Of a DNA stretch of 61,847 nucleotides, positions 1 through 8,711 are shown piece after piece (positions within the stretch are counted from its first letter, which is position 1; the number at the start of each line of letters is the position of its first letter). The position numbers and the translations under genes are program-made. Origin of the DNA: Streptosporangiaceae bacterium (GTDB lineage Bacteria > Actinomycetota > Actinomycetes > Streptosporangiales > Streptosporangiaceae); assembly GCA_019245115.1 (NCBI GenBank), contig JAFARZ010000072.1, positions 1 through 61,847 on the forward strand. The letters run 5' to 3'. The notes under the pieces were generated by a model. The model worked only from the letters and a program-made list of their open reading frames with translations, had not been told where the DNA came from and searched no databases.

Positions 1-209
1 CGATTCAGACACCCCCGCCGGCTGAACGCGCGCCTGCCCCGTCGGCGCATGCGGCCCCGTCCGCCCAGCCGCCCGCGCCTGCCCCGTCGGCGCATGCGGC
101 CCCGTCCGCCCAGCCGCCCGCGCCTGCCCCGTCGGCGCATGCGGCCCCGTCCGCCCAGCTTCCCTCCGTCGCCCAACTCCCTCCCCGGCACAAATCGGAT
201 ATTTCATGA
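1..209 (+). CDS. C-terminal tail of a Pro/Ala-rich protein (5' end outside window)
   Basis: The frame with codons starting at position 3 is open from the left edge to a TGA at 207-209. It encodes about 68 residues dominated by Ala, Pro and Ser. A 15-residue unit (core APAPSAHAAPSAQPP) occurs three times and is encoded by a 45-bp DNA repeat. The last residues are Lys-Ser-Asp-Ile-Ser. Such tails are usually flexible linkers or wall-spanning segments, but the function cannot be told from the tail. Its final 15 bases recur at 589-603, where they carry the start codon of the next gene, so the two genes may once have overlapped by ATGA. The other forward frames give Arg-rich or stopped products, which favours this reading. 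Codon composition fits a coding GC-rich repeat. Confidence 0.5.
   Translation, partial: IQTPPPAERAPAPSAHAAPSAQPPAPAPSAHAAPSAQPPAPAPSAHAAPSAQLPSVAQLPPRHKSDIS
30..159 (+). repeat. 45-bp tandem repeat, about 2.9 copies
   Basis: Units begin at 30, 75 and 120 and are essentially identical. The third breaks off after about 39 bases. The 45-bp period is a multiple of three and encodes a 15-residue Pro/Ala unit in the partial gene at the left edge. Array length may therefore vary between strains without shifting the frame. Confidence 0.9.
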
Positions 210-237
210 AACGGCACCATGGTCGCTCCAAGAGCAA

Positions 238-293
238 CCCCGTGATTGTCACAACCACGGGGTCCTGTGCCCATGGTTGTGACAATCACGGGG
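238..293. repeat. Perfect 20-bp inverted repeat (hairpin)
   Basis: The left arm CCCCGTGATTGTCACAACCA (238-257) is the exact reverse complement of 274-293, with a 16-base loop. Each arm contains the odd palindrome TTGTCACAA / TTGTGACAA. It lies upstream of the dehydrogenase operon. It could be a transcript hairpin or a pair of protein-binding sites. Confidence 0.85.
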
Positions 294-334
294 TTCGGTG
301 CGGAGCGCCGCGCGCGTTCCAGGTGGCATGCGGA

Positions 335-388
335 CGGATGAATGTGGCATTCACCCGCATAGAACCGGTTCAATGCCACATCCATCCG
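335..388. repeat. 17-bp inverted repeat, one mismatch
   Basis: Left arm 335-351 (CGGATGAATGTGGCATT) pairs with 372-388 with one mismatch. Its AATGTGGCATT core resembles the arms of the hairpin at 23752-23806, which suggests a dispersed hairpin family. Confidence 0.75.
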
Positions 389-473
389 GACGCGCGGCGG
401 ACGTCCACCGCGGTGTCGGCTGCTGGCGTCGCATCGCCGACCGCTTGCAACGCCGTGCCGTCCAAACGCGACC

Positions 474-524
474 GCATGGTTGTGACAACCATGCCGTCGG
501 GTGCGCATGGATGTGACAACCATG
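474..524. promoter_or_regulatory. Two 21-bp palindromes, possible operator pair
   Basis: 474-494 is a perfect palindrome centred on TTGTGACAA. 504-524 is a near copy with one changed base in its left arm. Their centres are 30 bp apart, about three helical turns. With the arms at 241-257 and 274-290, the segment carries four TTGTGACAA-like cores upstream of the dehydrogenase/ETF operon. Operator function is inferred from symmetry and spacing only. Confidence 0.45.
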
Positions 525-599
525 CCGTTCTGCGGATGAGCGACCGTCCGCAGGTGCTGGCGCCTCTCGCCGGATCCCTACGAGCAATTCGGATATTTC

Positions 600-3113
600 A
601 TGATTAGTGACATTCCTGCGCGCGCTAGCGCCGTCGTCATCGGGGCCGGCATCGTGGGCAACAGCCTGGTGCATCACCTGGCCCTGCTCGGCTGGCGCGA
701 CCTCGTCCTGGTGGACAAGGGCCCGATGCCGAACCCGGGCGGCTCGACCGGCCACGCGTCCAACTTCATCTTCCCGATCGAGTACTCCAAGATGATGTTT
801 GACCTGACCAGGGACAGCACCGAGCAGTACCAGCAACTCGGCGTGTTCACCCGCAGCGGCGGCATCGAGGTGGCCCGTACCTCCGAGCGGATGCGGGAAT
901 TGCGCAGGCGCTGCACCCAGGCTCGGGCCTGGGGTATACCGGCCGAGCTGATCACCCCGGCCGAGGTGAACAAGCTCGTGCCGTATCTCGATGAGACCGC
1001 GATCCTGGGCGGCGCGCACTTCCCCACCGTTGGCGTCGTGGATTCGCTCCGGGCCGGCACGCTGATGCGCGAGCAGGCGGCGGGCTCGGGCGCCCTCACC
1101 GTCCTGGCCAGCACCGAGGTTCACGGCATCACCGTGTCCGGCGGCAGGGTGCGCGGCGTGACCACTAGTCAAGGCGAGATCGAGACGGACAACGTCGTGA
1201 TCTGCTGCGGGGTCTGGTCGCCGCGTATCGCCCGGATGGCAGGTGCCCGGCTGCCGCTTACCCCCATCGTGCATCAGATGATCAGCGTCGGCCCGATCGC
1301 GTTGTTCGCCGACACGCCGGGCGAGATCTCATACCCGATCATCCGCGATGTCGACACCAACATGTACGAGCGCCAGCACGGCGGGGACATGGAGGTCGGC
1401 TCGTACGCCCACCGGCCGATCATCGTCCCCCCGGACGACATCCCGTCGATTGAGGAATCAGCGCTGTCGCCGACCGAGTTGCCGTTCACTTCCGACGACT
1501 TCGATCCGCAACTGGCCGAGGCGCTCGAGTTGATGCCGGATCTGCTCGGCGACGAGAAGGCCGGCATCCGGTACGCGATCAACGGGCTGATCTCGATGAC
1601 GCCGGACGGGCATCCGCTGCTCGGCGAGATGCCGGAGGCGAAGGGGCTGTGGTCCGCCGCGGCGAGCTGGATCAAGGAGGGGCCGGGTTGTGGCCGTGTG
1701 GTGGCGGAGCTCATGTCCGGCCGGATCCCCACAGTTGACGTGCACGAAGCCGACGCGGCCCGTTTCTACCCGCACCAGCAGACAGTCGCGCATGTCCGTG
1801 CTCGGGCCCGCGAGGGCTTCAACAAGATGTACGGCATCGTGCATCCGGCTGAGCAGTGGGAATCCAGCAGGCCACTGCGGGTCAGTCCGATGTACGAACG
1901 CGAGCGCGACCTGGGCGCCGTGTTCTACGAGACAGCGGGGTGGGAGCGTCCGTTCTGGTACTCCTCGAATGAGGATCTGCTCGAGAAGTACGCCGGGAGC
2001 CTGATGGAGCGGCCAGCCGAGTGGGAGTCCCGCTGGTGGTCGCCGATTATCAACGCCGAACATCTAGCCATGCGGGACAGCTGCGCGCTGATCGACCTGT
2101 CCGCGTTCGCGGTCTTCGAGGTGTCCGGGCCCGGTGCGCTGGCGGCGATGCAGCGCCTGGCCGTCGCGCAGCTCGACGTCGCCATCGGCCGGGTGGTGTA
2201 CACCTCGTTCCTCGATGAGAACGGCGGGTTCGTCGCCGACCTGACCATCATGCGGCTGGCGGCGGACCGGTTCCGCGTCGTGACCGGCGGCGCGACCGGC
2301 ATGTCGGACCGGAAATGGATCAGCGATCATCTGCCGCCTGATGCGTTCCTCACCGACCTCACTTCGGCGTGGACGACGATCGGGCTGTGGGGCCCGAAAG
2401 CTCGTGACGTACTGGCGCCGGTGACGGACGACGACGTGTCGCATGCCGGGTTCGCGTTCGGCACCTGCCGGGAGATCGAGGTGGGCAGCACGGTCGTGCT
2501 CGCGTCACGCATCTCGTACGTGGGTGAACTCGGCTGGGAACTGCACGTGCCGATCGAACAGGGAACCCGGCTGTGGGATGGGCTGTGGGCGGCGGGTCAG
2601 CCGCACGGCCTGGTGCCGGCCGGCATCGGTGTATACGGCACGACCGGCCGGCTGGAGAAGGGCTACCGCGCGTTCGGCGCCGAGCTGACCCCGGAATACA
2701 ACCTGGTGGAAGCGGGCATGACGCGGCGAGGAGTCAAGGAACAGCAGTTCATAGGCAAGGACGCGTACCTGAAGCAGCGGCAGGAGCCACCGTGCGCGCG
2801 GATGTGCACGCTGACTGTGAACTCGAACCTGTCGCCGGAAGGCAAGCCGCGGTACATGCTCGGCGGCGAGCCGATCCTTTCTCAGTCCGCGGAGCGCCTG
2901 GTGGATGCCAAAGGCCGCCCGTCGTACGTGACCAGCGCGGGTTCGGGTCCCTCGGTGGGCAAGCACCTGCTGATGGCATACCTGCCGGCCGAGGCCGCGG
3001 TCGAGGGCACGTCCCTGCTGGTCGAGTACATGGGTGAGCGCTATCCGGTCACGGTGGCCCGGGCCAGCGCGACGCCCTTGTTCGATCCGGACAATTCGCG
3101 GATCCGGAGCTAG
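600..3113 (+). CDS. FAD-dependent dimethylglycine/sarcosine dehydrogenase-like protein with GcvT domains
   Basis: This 837-residue protein has the two-part build of dimethylglycine and sarcosine dehydrogenases. The N-terminal half is a DAO-type FAD domain with the dinucleotide motif GAGIVG near residue 18. A GGSTGHASN segment follows, whose His matches the residue that binds FAD covalently in this family. The C-terminal half, from about residue 430, resembles the folate-binding aminomethyltransferase GcvT. Known members oxidatively demethylate N-methylglycines, pass the one-carbon unit to tetrahydrofolate and give electrons to ETF. The next two genes encode ETF beta and alpha, which supports that route; the substrate itself is not settled. 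The ATG sits inside the second copy of the 15-bp direct repeat. No strong Shine-Dalgarno sequence precedes it, perhaps because the insertion displaced its original leader. Confidence 0.85.
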   Translation: MISDIPARASAVVIGAGIVGNSLVHHLALLGWRDLVLVDKGPMPNPGGSTGHASNFIFPIEYSKMMFDLTRDSTEQYQQLGVFTRSGGIEVARTSERMRELRRRCTQARAWGIPAELITPAEVNKLVPYLDETAILGGAHFPTVGVVDSLRAGTLMREQAAGSGALTVLASTEVHGITVSGGRVRGVTTSQGEIETDNVVICCGVWSPRIARMAGARLPLTPIVHQMISVGPIALFADTPGEISYPIIRDVDTNMYERQHGGDMEVGSYAHRPIIVPPDDIPSIEESALSPTELPFTSDDFDPQLAEALELMPDLLGDEKAGIRYAINGLISMTPDGHPLLGEMPEAKGLWSAAASWIKEGPGCGRVVAELMSGRIPTVDVHEADAARFYPHQQTVAHVRARAREGFNKMYGIVHPAEQWESSRPLRVSPMYERERDLGAVFYETAGWERPFWYSSNEDLLEKYAGSLMERPAEWESRWWSPIINAEHLAMRDSCALIDLSAFAVFEVSGPGALAAMQRLAVAQLDVAIGRVVYTSFLDENGGFVADLTIMRLAADRFRVVTGGATGMSDRKWISDHLPPDAFLTDLTSAWTTIGLWGPKARDVLAPVTDDDVSHAGFAFGTCREIEVGSTVVLASRISYVGELGWELHVPIEQGTRLWDGLWAAGQPHGLVPAGIGVYGTTGRLEKGYRAFGAELTPEYNLVEAGMTRRGVKEQQFIGKDAYLKQRQEPPCARMCTLTVNSNLSPEGKPRYMLGGEPILSQSAERLVDAKGRPSYVTSAGSGPSVGKHLLMAYLPAEAAVEGTSLLVEYMGERYPVTVARASATPLFDPDNSRIRS

Positions 3114-3119
3114 TGGCTC

Positions 3120-3857
3120 ATGGAGATCCTGGTTTGCGTCAAGCGGGTCCCTACCGTCGGCGGCAAGATCATATTGACCGCGGACGGGCAGGAGGTGGAC
3201 ACCCGCATGTCCGGGTTCACCATCAGCCCGCACGAGGAATGCGCCGTCGAGGAGGCGGTGCAGATCACCGAGCGTTCCGGTGGGACGGTCTCGGTGCTGA
3301 CCCTCGGTCCCGCGCTGGCGGAAGCCCAGCTACGTGATGCTCTGGCGCTCGGAGCCAGGCGCGCCGTGCTGCTGGAAAGCGACGGTCGCGAACTCGGTCC
3401 CATCGCGACGGCGCACGCGATCGCCGGCGAGGTCCGAGCCCATGACTATGACCTGGTACTTCTAGGCAACGAAGCGTCCGACACCGGTGATTACCAGGTG
3501 GGCATCAGGGTGGCGCACGAGCTGGGCTGGCCGGTCGCCACTGGCATCAAGAAGCTAGAGGTCTCGAGTGGCCAGGCCATCGCCCGGCGTGAGTACCGCG
3601 GCTTCGACGAGACATACACCCTGCCGCTTCCGGCGGTGGTCACCGTCAAGGAGGGCATCAACCTGCCTCGTTACCCGTCGCTGCCCGGGCGTCTGCGGGC
3701 CAAGCGTGCGCCGATCGAACGCTCGGCCACCGCGTGGGAGGACGAGGGACTGCGGAAGGAGCGGCTGCGCGTGCCCGAATCGGTAAAGCACCAGGCCGAG
3801 GTCTTGGATTCCGTGCCCGACCTGGTCCGCGTGCTGGATGAGCTGGGGGTGCTGTAG
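3120..3857 (+). CDS. etfB: Electron transfer flavoprotein beta subunit
   Basis: The 245-residue protein begins MEILVCVKRVP, the typical ETF-beta opening. It carries the AMP-binding-type signature around GNEASDTGDYQVG (residues ~118-130). Length matches the family (~250-260). It starts 6 bp after the dehydrogenase stop and abuts etfA, with etfA's ATG directly following its TAG, so the three genes form one operon. ETF is a soluble heterodimer that takes electrons from flavin dehydrogenases and hands them to ETF-quinone oxidoreductase. Here the natural donor is the preceding flavoprotein. Confidence 0.95.
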   Translation: MEILVCVKRVPTVGGKIILTADGQEVDTRMSGFTISPHEECAVEEAVQITERSGGTVSVLTLGPALAEAQLRDALALGARRAVLLESDGRELGPIATAHAIAGEVRAHDYDLVLLGNEASDTGDYQVGIRVAHELGWPVATGIKKLEVSSGQAIARREYRGFDETYTLPLPAVVTVKEGINLPRYPSLPGRLRAKRAPIERSATAWEDEGLRKERLRVPESVKHQAEVLDSVPDLVRVLDELGVL

Positions 3858-4805
3858 ATGACGGTCCTCGTGTTGTGTGAAATGGACGGCCCGGCCGGCA
3901 TCGCGGACGCGTCGCTGCGCGCGCTCACGCTGGCCCGCGGGCTTGGCGATGTGAACGCGGTGGTGTTCGCCGATACCGCCCCCGACCTAGCTGGCTACGG
4001 TGTCACCCGCATATACCTCGTCGAGCGGTCCTCAGTGGACGGATACGCGCCGCTGGCCTGGGCGCGAGTGCTGGCCGGACTGGCCGAGGAAACCGGGTCG
4101 ACCGCGGTGCTGGCCGCCGGCACCGACCGGGGAAACGAGATCTTGGCCCACCTCGGTGCCATCACCGGCCTGCCCATGGCGGCGAACTGCACCGCGGTGA
4201 CGCTATCCGGAGATGGTACGCACAAGCTGATCCGGCATCGCTGGGCCGGGCTTCTGCTAGAGGACGCCGTTCTGGAGGCTCCGATCGCGTTGCTGACAGT
4301 GGCCACGGACGGTATACCGGCCGCTTACGCGCCTGATCCGGCCGCGATCGCAGTTCACGTCCATAAGCCGGAACTCGTCGAGGGTGATCTGGCTGTGCGG
4401 GCCGCGGAGTCGCCCGTCGGCACGGGCGGCGTCACGCTGGCCACCGCTCGCGTAGTGGTCGGTGGCGGCCGCGGAGTCGGCGGCCCCGATGGCTTCGCGC
4501 CGCTAGAAGAACTCGCCAGACTGCTCGGCGGCGTGGTAGGGGTGTCCCGTGTGGTCACTTCCGAGGGGTGGCGTCCGCACCGGCAGCAGGTCGGCCAGAC
4601 CGGCACCAAGATCACCCCGGAGCTCTACCTGGCCTGCGGCATCAGCGGCGCGATCCAGCACATCGCCGGCTGCGCCGGCGCCAAGCACATCATCGCGATC
4701 AACACCGACCCTGGTGCGCCCATCCTTAGCCACGCCGACTACGCTGTTATCGGCGACCTCCACGAGATAGTCCCAGCACTGATCACCGCGATCCGGTCCC
4801 GATAA
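3858..4805 (+). CDS. etfA: Electron transfer flavoprotein alpha subunit
   Basis: The protein has 315 residues. The C-terminal FAD-binding half is clear: VGVSRVVTSEGW, then the GQTGTKITPELYLACGISG and GAKHIIAINTDPGAPI segments that contact FAD in ETF-alpha. The ATG follows the etfB stop directly. The last 23 bp overlap the 3' end of the convergent cyclase-like gene. It works as a heterodimer with EtfB in electron transfer from the upstream dehydrogenase. Confidence 0.95.
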   Translation: MTVLVLCEMDGPAGIADASLRALTLARGLGDVNAVVFADTAPDLAGYGVTRIYLVERSSVDGYAPLAWARVLAGLAEETGSTAVLAAGTDRGNEILAHLGAITGLPMAANCTAVTLSGDGTHKLIRHRWAGLLLEDAVLEAPIALLTVATDGIPAAYAPDPAAIAVHVHKPELVEGDLAVRAAESPVGTGGVTLATARVVVGGGRGVGGPDGFAPLEELARLLGGVVGVSRVVTSEGWRPHRQQVGQTGTKITPELYLACGISGAIQHIAGCAGAKHIIAINTDPGAPILSHADYAVIGDLHEIVPALITAIRSR

Positions 4806-5526
4806 TCGCCGGAACGATCCGCTCCACCCGTTCGCGAGCGATCGTCAGCGCGGGCGAGCGGACAGGGCGCGCCGGCAGCGGGATAGCTTCCGCACTGGCT
4901 CCCTCGCCCGCGTCTGGAATGTGAACCCACCCACGGTGCTGCCGGTAGCCGACGCGTACCCGCACGAGCGGTCGGTACGCGCCATCGACATAGCCCTGGC
5001 GCACTATTCCCGAATGGATCTCTTCCGAGACCACTAGGACCAGCGGGCTGGCGGCCAGTTTCAGCGCCTTCTTGACGGCCGCCGAATCCATGAGCCTGAT
5101 GGCTACATCGATGGCTTCGCCGTAGAAACCTCGGCTGTCGCCGTGGACCTCGCCCGCGTGCACTACCGCGCGCAGGCGTACCTGGAGCGCATGCTGTGCA
5201 ACGGCCGCGTTGTGCTCGACAAGGAGAGCCGCGAGTCGCGGTATCAAGTGCTCAAGCAGGACGGTCTTCGGAACCTGGTCATGCGGCCGGATCAGCACCA
5301 GAATCCCGTCACCCCGGTCGGTGAGCGGTTCCAGGAGATTCTCGGTTATCGCCGCTCCCTCGAGCGTACGTCCCAGAAGGTCATACATGATCCGCCGTAG
5401 TTCGCCCTTGACCAGGTTGGTTCGCGTGGTTGATCCTTCGAGGTCGACTGCGACGATCGAGCGATGCATCGGGCCAGTGGGTCGCCTCGGGTCCAGAAAT
5501 GGCACCGCTGCGAGCGGAGTACTCAT
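4783..5526 (-). CDS. Class III nucleotidyl cyclase-like domain protein
   Basis: This 247-residue protein looks like a single class III cyclase homology domain. AVDLEGST (D28) matches the first metal-binding Asp motif, DRGDGILV (D73) the second, and VHAGEVHGDSRGFYGEAIDVA the central G-rich strand and helix. I chose the ATG at 5526 because AAGGAGAC lies seven bases upstream; the frame stays open further 5' but that part would overlap the divergent gene's promoter. Whether it makes cAMP or cGMP is unknown, since substrate-defining Lys/Asp residues are not obvious, and it may be a degenerate sensor domain. It is divergent from the FxsT-like gene at 5744, a neighbourhood that suggests a signalling role in the RiPP system. 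Its 3' end overlaps etfA. Confidence 0.7.
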   Translation of the reverse strand: MSTPLAAVPFLDPRRPTGPMHRSIVAVDLEGSTTRTNLVKGELRRIMYDLLGRTLEGAAITENLLEPLTDRGDGILVLIRPHDQVPKTVLLEHLIPRLAALLVEHNAAVAQHALQVRLRAVVHAGEVHGDSRGFYGEAIDVAIRLMDSAAVKKALKLAASPLVLVVSEEIHSGIVRQGYVDGAYRPLVRVRVGYRQHRGWVHIPDAGEGASAEAIPLPARPVRSPALTIARERVERIVPAIIGTGSR

Positions 5527-5743
5527 AATGTCTCCTTGCATGCTCCGGGCGGGGGGCATACCCGTCAGGATGCCCCGCGCGCATGGGGAATCGCGTTCAG
5601 TACACGAGCCTTGACTGCCGTGGACAGCTTCACATGACCACGGTCGCGCAGGTGAGTCGTTGGACACCGAGATCGGGTATTGCCTACGTGTGCAAGTTAT
5701 GACGGACTTGTACATAATTAGTGCCCTAGGAGGTTGTTCTGGG
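5527..5743. promoter_or_regulatory. Divergent promoter region, cyclase-like gene / fxsT
   Basis: The 217-bp gap between the divergent starts should hold both promoters. It contains an unusually AT-rich stretch for this genome, with TACATAATTA at 5711-5720 as a candidate -10-like element for the rightward gene. AGGAGG at 5728-5733 is its ribosome binding site. No exact -35/-10 pair could be fixed. Confidence 0.4.
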
Positions 5744-8695
5744 GTGGGAGCAATCAAGCGTGATCCGACACCGCCGGGCCCGATCACCGAACTTTTCGCT
5801 CGGCTCGATGATCTGCACTCAAAGGCTGGGCGGCCTTCAATGCGGGAGATCGCCGTCCGGGCCGGGCGCGGCAAGGTCAGCTCCTCCACCGTCCATAACG
5901 TTTTCCGTAGTTCCCGAGTCCCAAAGTGGGTTTTTCTGGAACAGGTCGTCAGGGCGCTAGGTGGCGACGAGGATCGAGATGAATTCCTCACGCTGTGGCG
6001 GGCCGCCGAACGAGCGGAGAACGAGAACGGAACGGTGCGCATCGGCGCGCTAGGCGTAGCGCCGCCGCCTGCCACGTCTGCGGGCTCTGCTTCAGGACCG
6101 GCATATGCGAGCACCGCGGGAGCGTCGCGGGCGTTGCTGGAACCGCGACCGTCACAGCGGATCTGGTCGAACGAGATTCCTTCCCGCAATCCCAACTTCA
6201 CTGGCCGCGCAGCCGAGTTGGAGGTAATGCGCGAGAACCTCAGTAATCGACAGCATCCGCACGTGCAAGTCATTTGCGGCATGGGTGGGATCGGGAAAAC
6301 CGAAATAGCGACTGAATATATACATCAGAACTTCGAAAAATACGAAATCATCTGGTGGATTCGCGCCGAACACCACGATCGGGTAAGAGAAGCGCTCGTC
6401 AGGTTGGGGCAGCGGCTAGAACTCCGGGAGGCGACCACGGACGGTGGCCGCGACCGGACGATCAAGGCCGTGCTTGACGCCCTGCAGTCGGATGCCCGGC
6501 CGAGTTGGCTCCTGGTGTACGACAACGTCGTAGACCCACCTGACCTGCAGAAGTACCTGCCGGACAGCAGGACGGGTGGTCACGTCGTCATTACCTCACG
6601 GCAGCTCAACTGGCCTAGTTACATCGTCGTGGACGGCATCGGGGTCGCGCCGTTCACCGAGGATGAGGCGGTTGCCTTTCTGCGGCGCCGGGTTCCCGGC
6701 CTCGCCGCGCGCGGGAAGCTCACCGAAGAAGAAGACATGCTCCGGACAAGCGAAGCTGGACGGCTGGCCGCAGAGCTTGGTCGCCTGCCCATCGCCATGG
6801 AGCACGCCGCTGCCTATCTGGCCGAGACGTCCCAGAGTGTCGACGAGTACCTCAGCCGTTTCGCGGAAAACGCTCACCAGTTGCTCAGCGAGCAGCATGG
6901 GGATATGGAGCTCCCCGCCCCGGTCTCGGGAACATGGGCAATGTCTTTGACGCTGCTCACTCCAGACGCGGAGCATTTGTTCAACTTGTGTGCGTTCTTC
7001 TCACCGGAGCCGATCGCCGCTGAATTGTTTCTGCAGGACACCGAGGGCATTGACGATCCGCCTGGTGTAGGGGAATTCCTCGCCTCGCCGCAGAGGTTCC
7101 GCGCCGCAGCCAGCCAACTGCACCGGCTGTCGCTGGCCAGAGTCGATGGTGCGCGTGACCTGATACAGATGCACCGCGTGGTCCAGGCCGTTGCGCAAGG
7201 ATGGCTCCAGCAGAATCGCATTGGCAAGTTTCATGGTTATCGAGCGGCTGTTGACATGCTGCTGGCCAGATCGAACCCGGGCAACCCGGACCAGAGCAGC
7301 AGTGACGCGATCTACGACTTGTCCCTGCAGCACCTTGAGTCCAATCGCAGGTTCCTGCGAACTCAGAACCCGGCACTGCGCAACCTCATCATCGAACAGG
7401 TACGGCGACTGCATCTGCGCGGTGGCCATGTCGAGGCCATGCAGTTCGGCCAGGATGCCCTGGAGGTATGGCGCGAACGCCTCGGCGAGGATGACCTTCA
7501 GGTGCTCAGCATGACGGTGGAGATCGCCATCGCGATGTACATGGGCGGTCATGCCGCCGATGCCCACGAGCGAATATTGCGTATTCGCCCGTTGCTGCAG
7601 CGCTATACCGAAGGCGACGGGTTCAGGGTATTCCTGCTCAATGAAAACAGCTACGGTGCAGATCTGCGCGCGCGTAGCCAGTTTCGTGAATCGCTGGATC
7701 TGGACCTCAGTTTGCTGCCGAGGTTTGAACAGGTATTCGGACCAGACCATGAGCGCACGCTGAACGTAAGGAATAACATCGCGGCAGACTACCGCCAACT
7801 CGGCCGGTTCCGTGAAGCCTTGGAAACCGACCAGCGAACGCTCGACGACCGCCGCCGGATCTTGGGCCCTGATAACCTGCTCACCCTTCACTCCTGTGGT
7901 GCAGTAGCCCGGGATCTGCGCGGCCTCGGCCTCTATCAGGAATCGCTGGATATAGCCCGAAAGGTTGTCGGTGCGTTTGAAGCAGTTGGAGGCCGGGATA
8001 ATCTGTACTGGCTTCAGGCTGGTGAGGGGTTTGCGACCGCGCTGCGTAAGGCCGGGCATCATTGGGACGCACTGCAGGAGAGCGAGCATGTGCTCCAGCG
8101 GTGCCATGACTACCTGGGTGCGGATCACAGGTATACGCTCCGGGCGGCCACCAACCTCGTCAACGACCGGCGTGCTGTTGGCGATCTCGTCGGCGCAGAG
8201 GAACTGGCCCGAGAGACCCGCGATCTCTGCTTTAAACACAATTATCCAGAGAACCTGGCATACGCGGTACTTATGAACCTGGCGTCCGTGCTGCGGGTGG
8301 CGGAACGCCCAGATGAGGCGCTGCCGTACGATGAGCACGCCAGGAAGGGGCTCATTCGGATCTACGGTGACCTGCATCCGTTCACGCTCGCGGCGAATAT
8401 CAACTATGCCACCGATCTCACAGAGTGCGGCAAACTGGGCGAAGCGATCCAGATGAGCCAAGAAACGCTCGGGAAGTACCGCCAGTCGCTTGGCGGCGAT
8501 CACCCCGATACGCTAATGGCCGAGGCGAACCTCGCCATCGACGAGACCGCTGCGGGTGACTGGGCCAGCGCGAGGCAGCGCCTCGAGGGCGTGCTCCGCA
8601 GGTATGAGCAGACGCTCACCCTGGAGCATCCTGAGGCGCGCGCGGCGGCGCAGGGAATCCGCCTGACCGCGGAGATTGAGCCCTACGATATATAA
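5744..8695 (+). CDS. fxsT: FxsT-like NB-ARC/TPR regulator of the FxSxx-COOH system
   Basis: With the GTG at 5744 (AGGAGG ten bases upstream) the protein has 983 residues; an ATG 28 codons earlier is possible but lacks such a site. The N-terminal ~100 residues look like a small helical, HTH-like module (REIAVRAGRG...STVHNVF). An NB-ARC STAND ATPase domain follows, with Walker A GMGGIGKTE near residue 179 and Walker B WLLVYDN near residue 255. From about residue 520 the rest is tetratricopeptide repeats containing LGxDHPxTL-type motifs. This architecture is the tetratricopeptide protein of FxSxx-COOH RiPP loci, and the convergent neighbours are that system's maturase and HEXXH protein. STAND proteins usually act as ligand-triggered switches; what this one senses is unknown. 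Confidence 0.85.
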   Translation: MGAIKRDPTPPGPITELFARLDDLHSKAGRPSMREIAVRAGRGKVSSSTVHNVFRSSRVPKWVFLEQVVRALGGDEDRDEFLTLWRAAERAENENGTVRIGALGVAPPPATSAGSASGPAYASTAGASRALLEPRPSQRIWSNEIPSRNPNFTGRAAELEVMRENLSNRQHPHVQVICGMGGIGKTEIATEYIHQNFEKYEIIWWIRAEHHDRVREALVRLGQRLELREATTDGGRDRTIKAVLDALQSDARPSWLLVYDNVVDPPDLQKYLPDSRTGGHVVITSRQLNWPSYIVVDGIGVAPFTEDEAVAFLRRRVPGLAARGKLTEEEDMLRTSEAGRLAAELGRLPIAMEHAAAYLAETSQSVDEYLSRFAENAHQLLSEQHGDMELPAPVSGTWAMSLTLLTPDAEHLFNLCAFFSPEPIAAELFLQDTEGIDDPPGVGEFLASPQRFRAAASQLHRLSLARVDGARDLIQMHRVVQAVAQGWLQQNRIGKFHGYRAAVDMLLARSNPGNPDQSSSDAIYDLSLQHLESNRRFLRTQNPALRNLIIEQVRRLHLRGGHVEAMQFGQDALEVWRERLGEDDLQVLSMTVEIAIAMYMGGHAADAHERILRIRPLLQRYTEGDGFRVFLLNENSYGADLRARSQFRESLDLDLSLLPRFEQVFGPDHERTLNVRNNIAADYRQLGRFREALETDQRTLDDRRRILGPDNLLTLHSCGAVARDLRGLGLYQESLDIARKVVGAFEAVGGRDNLYWLQAGEGFATALRKAGHHWDALQESEHVLQRCHDYLGADHRYTLRAATNLVNDRRAVGDLVGAEELARETRDLCFKHNYPENLAYAVLMNLASVLRVAERPDEALPYDEHARKGLIRIYGDLHPFTLAANINYATDLTECGKLGEAIQMSQETLGKYRQSLGGDHPDTLMAEANLAIDETAAGDWASARQRLEGVLRRYEQTLTLEHPEARAAAQGIRLTAEIEPYDI

Positions 8696-8711
8696 TTCTC
8701 GTTCAAGCCCG

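Larger units (their letters stand above)
195..603. mobile_element. 379-bp palindrome-rich segment flanked by 15-bp direct repeats
   Basis: The sequence TCGGATATTTCATGA occurs at 195-209 and again at 589-603. The first copy holds the stop codon of the upstream gene and the second holds the ATG of the downstream dehydrogenase. Between them, 210-588 has no convincing gene but contains two inverted repeats and two palindromes. The pattern fits either an insertion with target duplication or an unequal duplication. I see no clear terminal inverted repeats and no transposase, so a small non-autonomous element is only an inference. Confidence 0.45.

Noticed and set aside
30..170. CRISPR array
   Set aside because: The units are contiguous 45-bp coding repeats without variable spacers; no cas genes occur.
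5..523. Leftward open frame over the 45-bp repeat
   Set aside because: Its repetitive Gly/Ala/Asp product mirrors the Pro/Ala-coding strand, it crosses the hairpins and no ribosome binding site is present.
5527..6282. 5' extension of the cyclase-like gene
   Set aside because: It would overlap the HTH part of fxsT; the AAGGAGAC-preceded ATG at 5526 explains the gene.
7001..8503. Long leftward frame inside fxsT
   Set aside because: It is opposite a well-matched TPR protein and has no recognisable domain.
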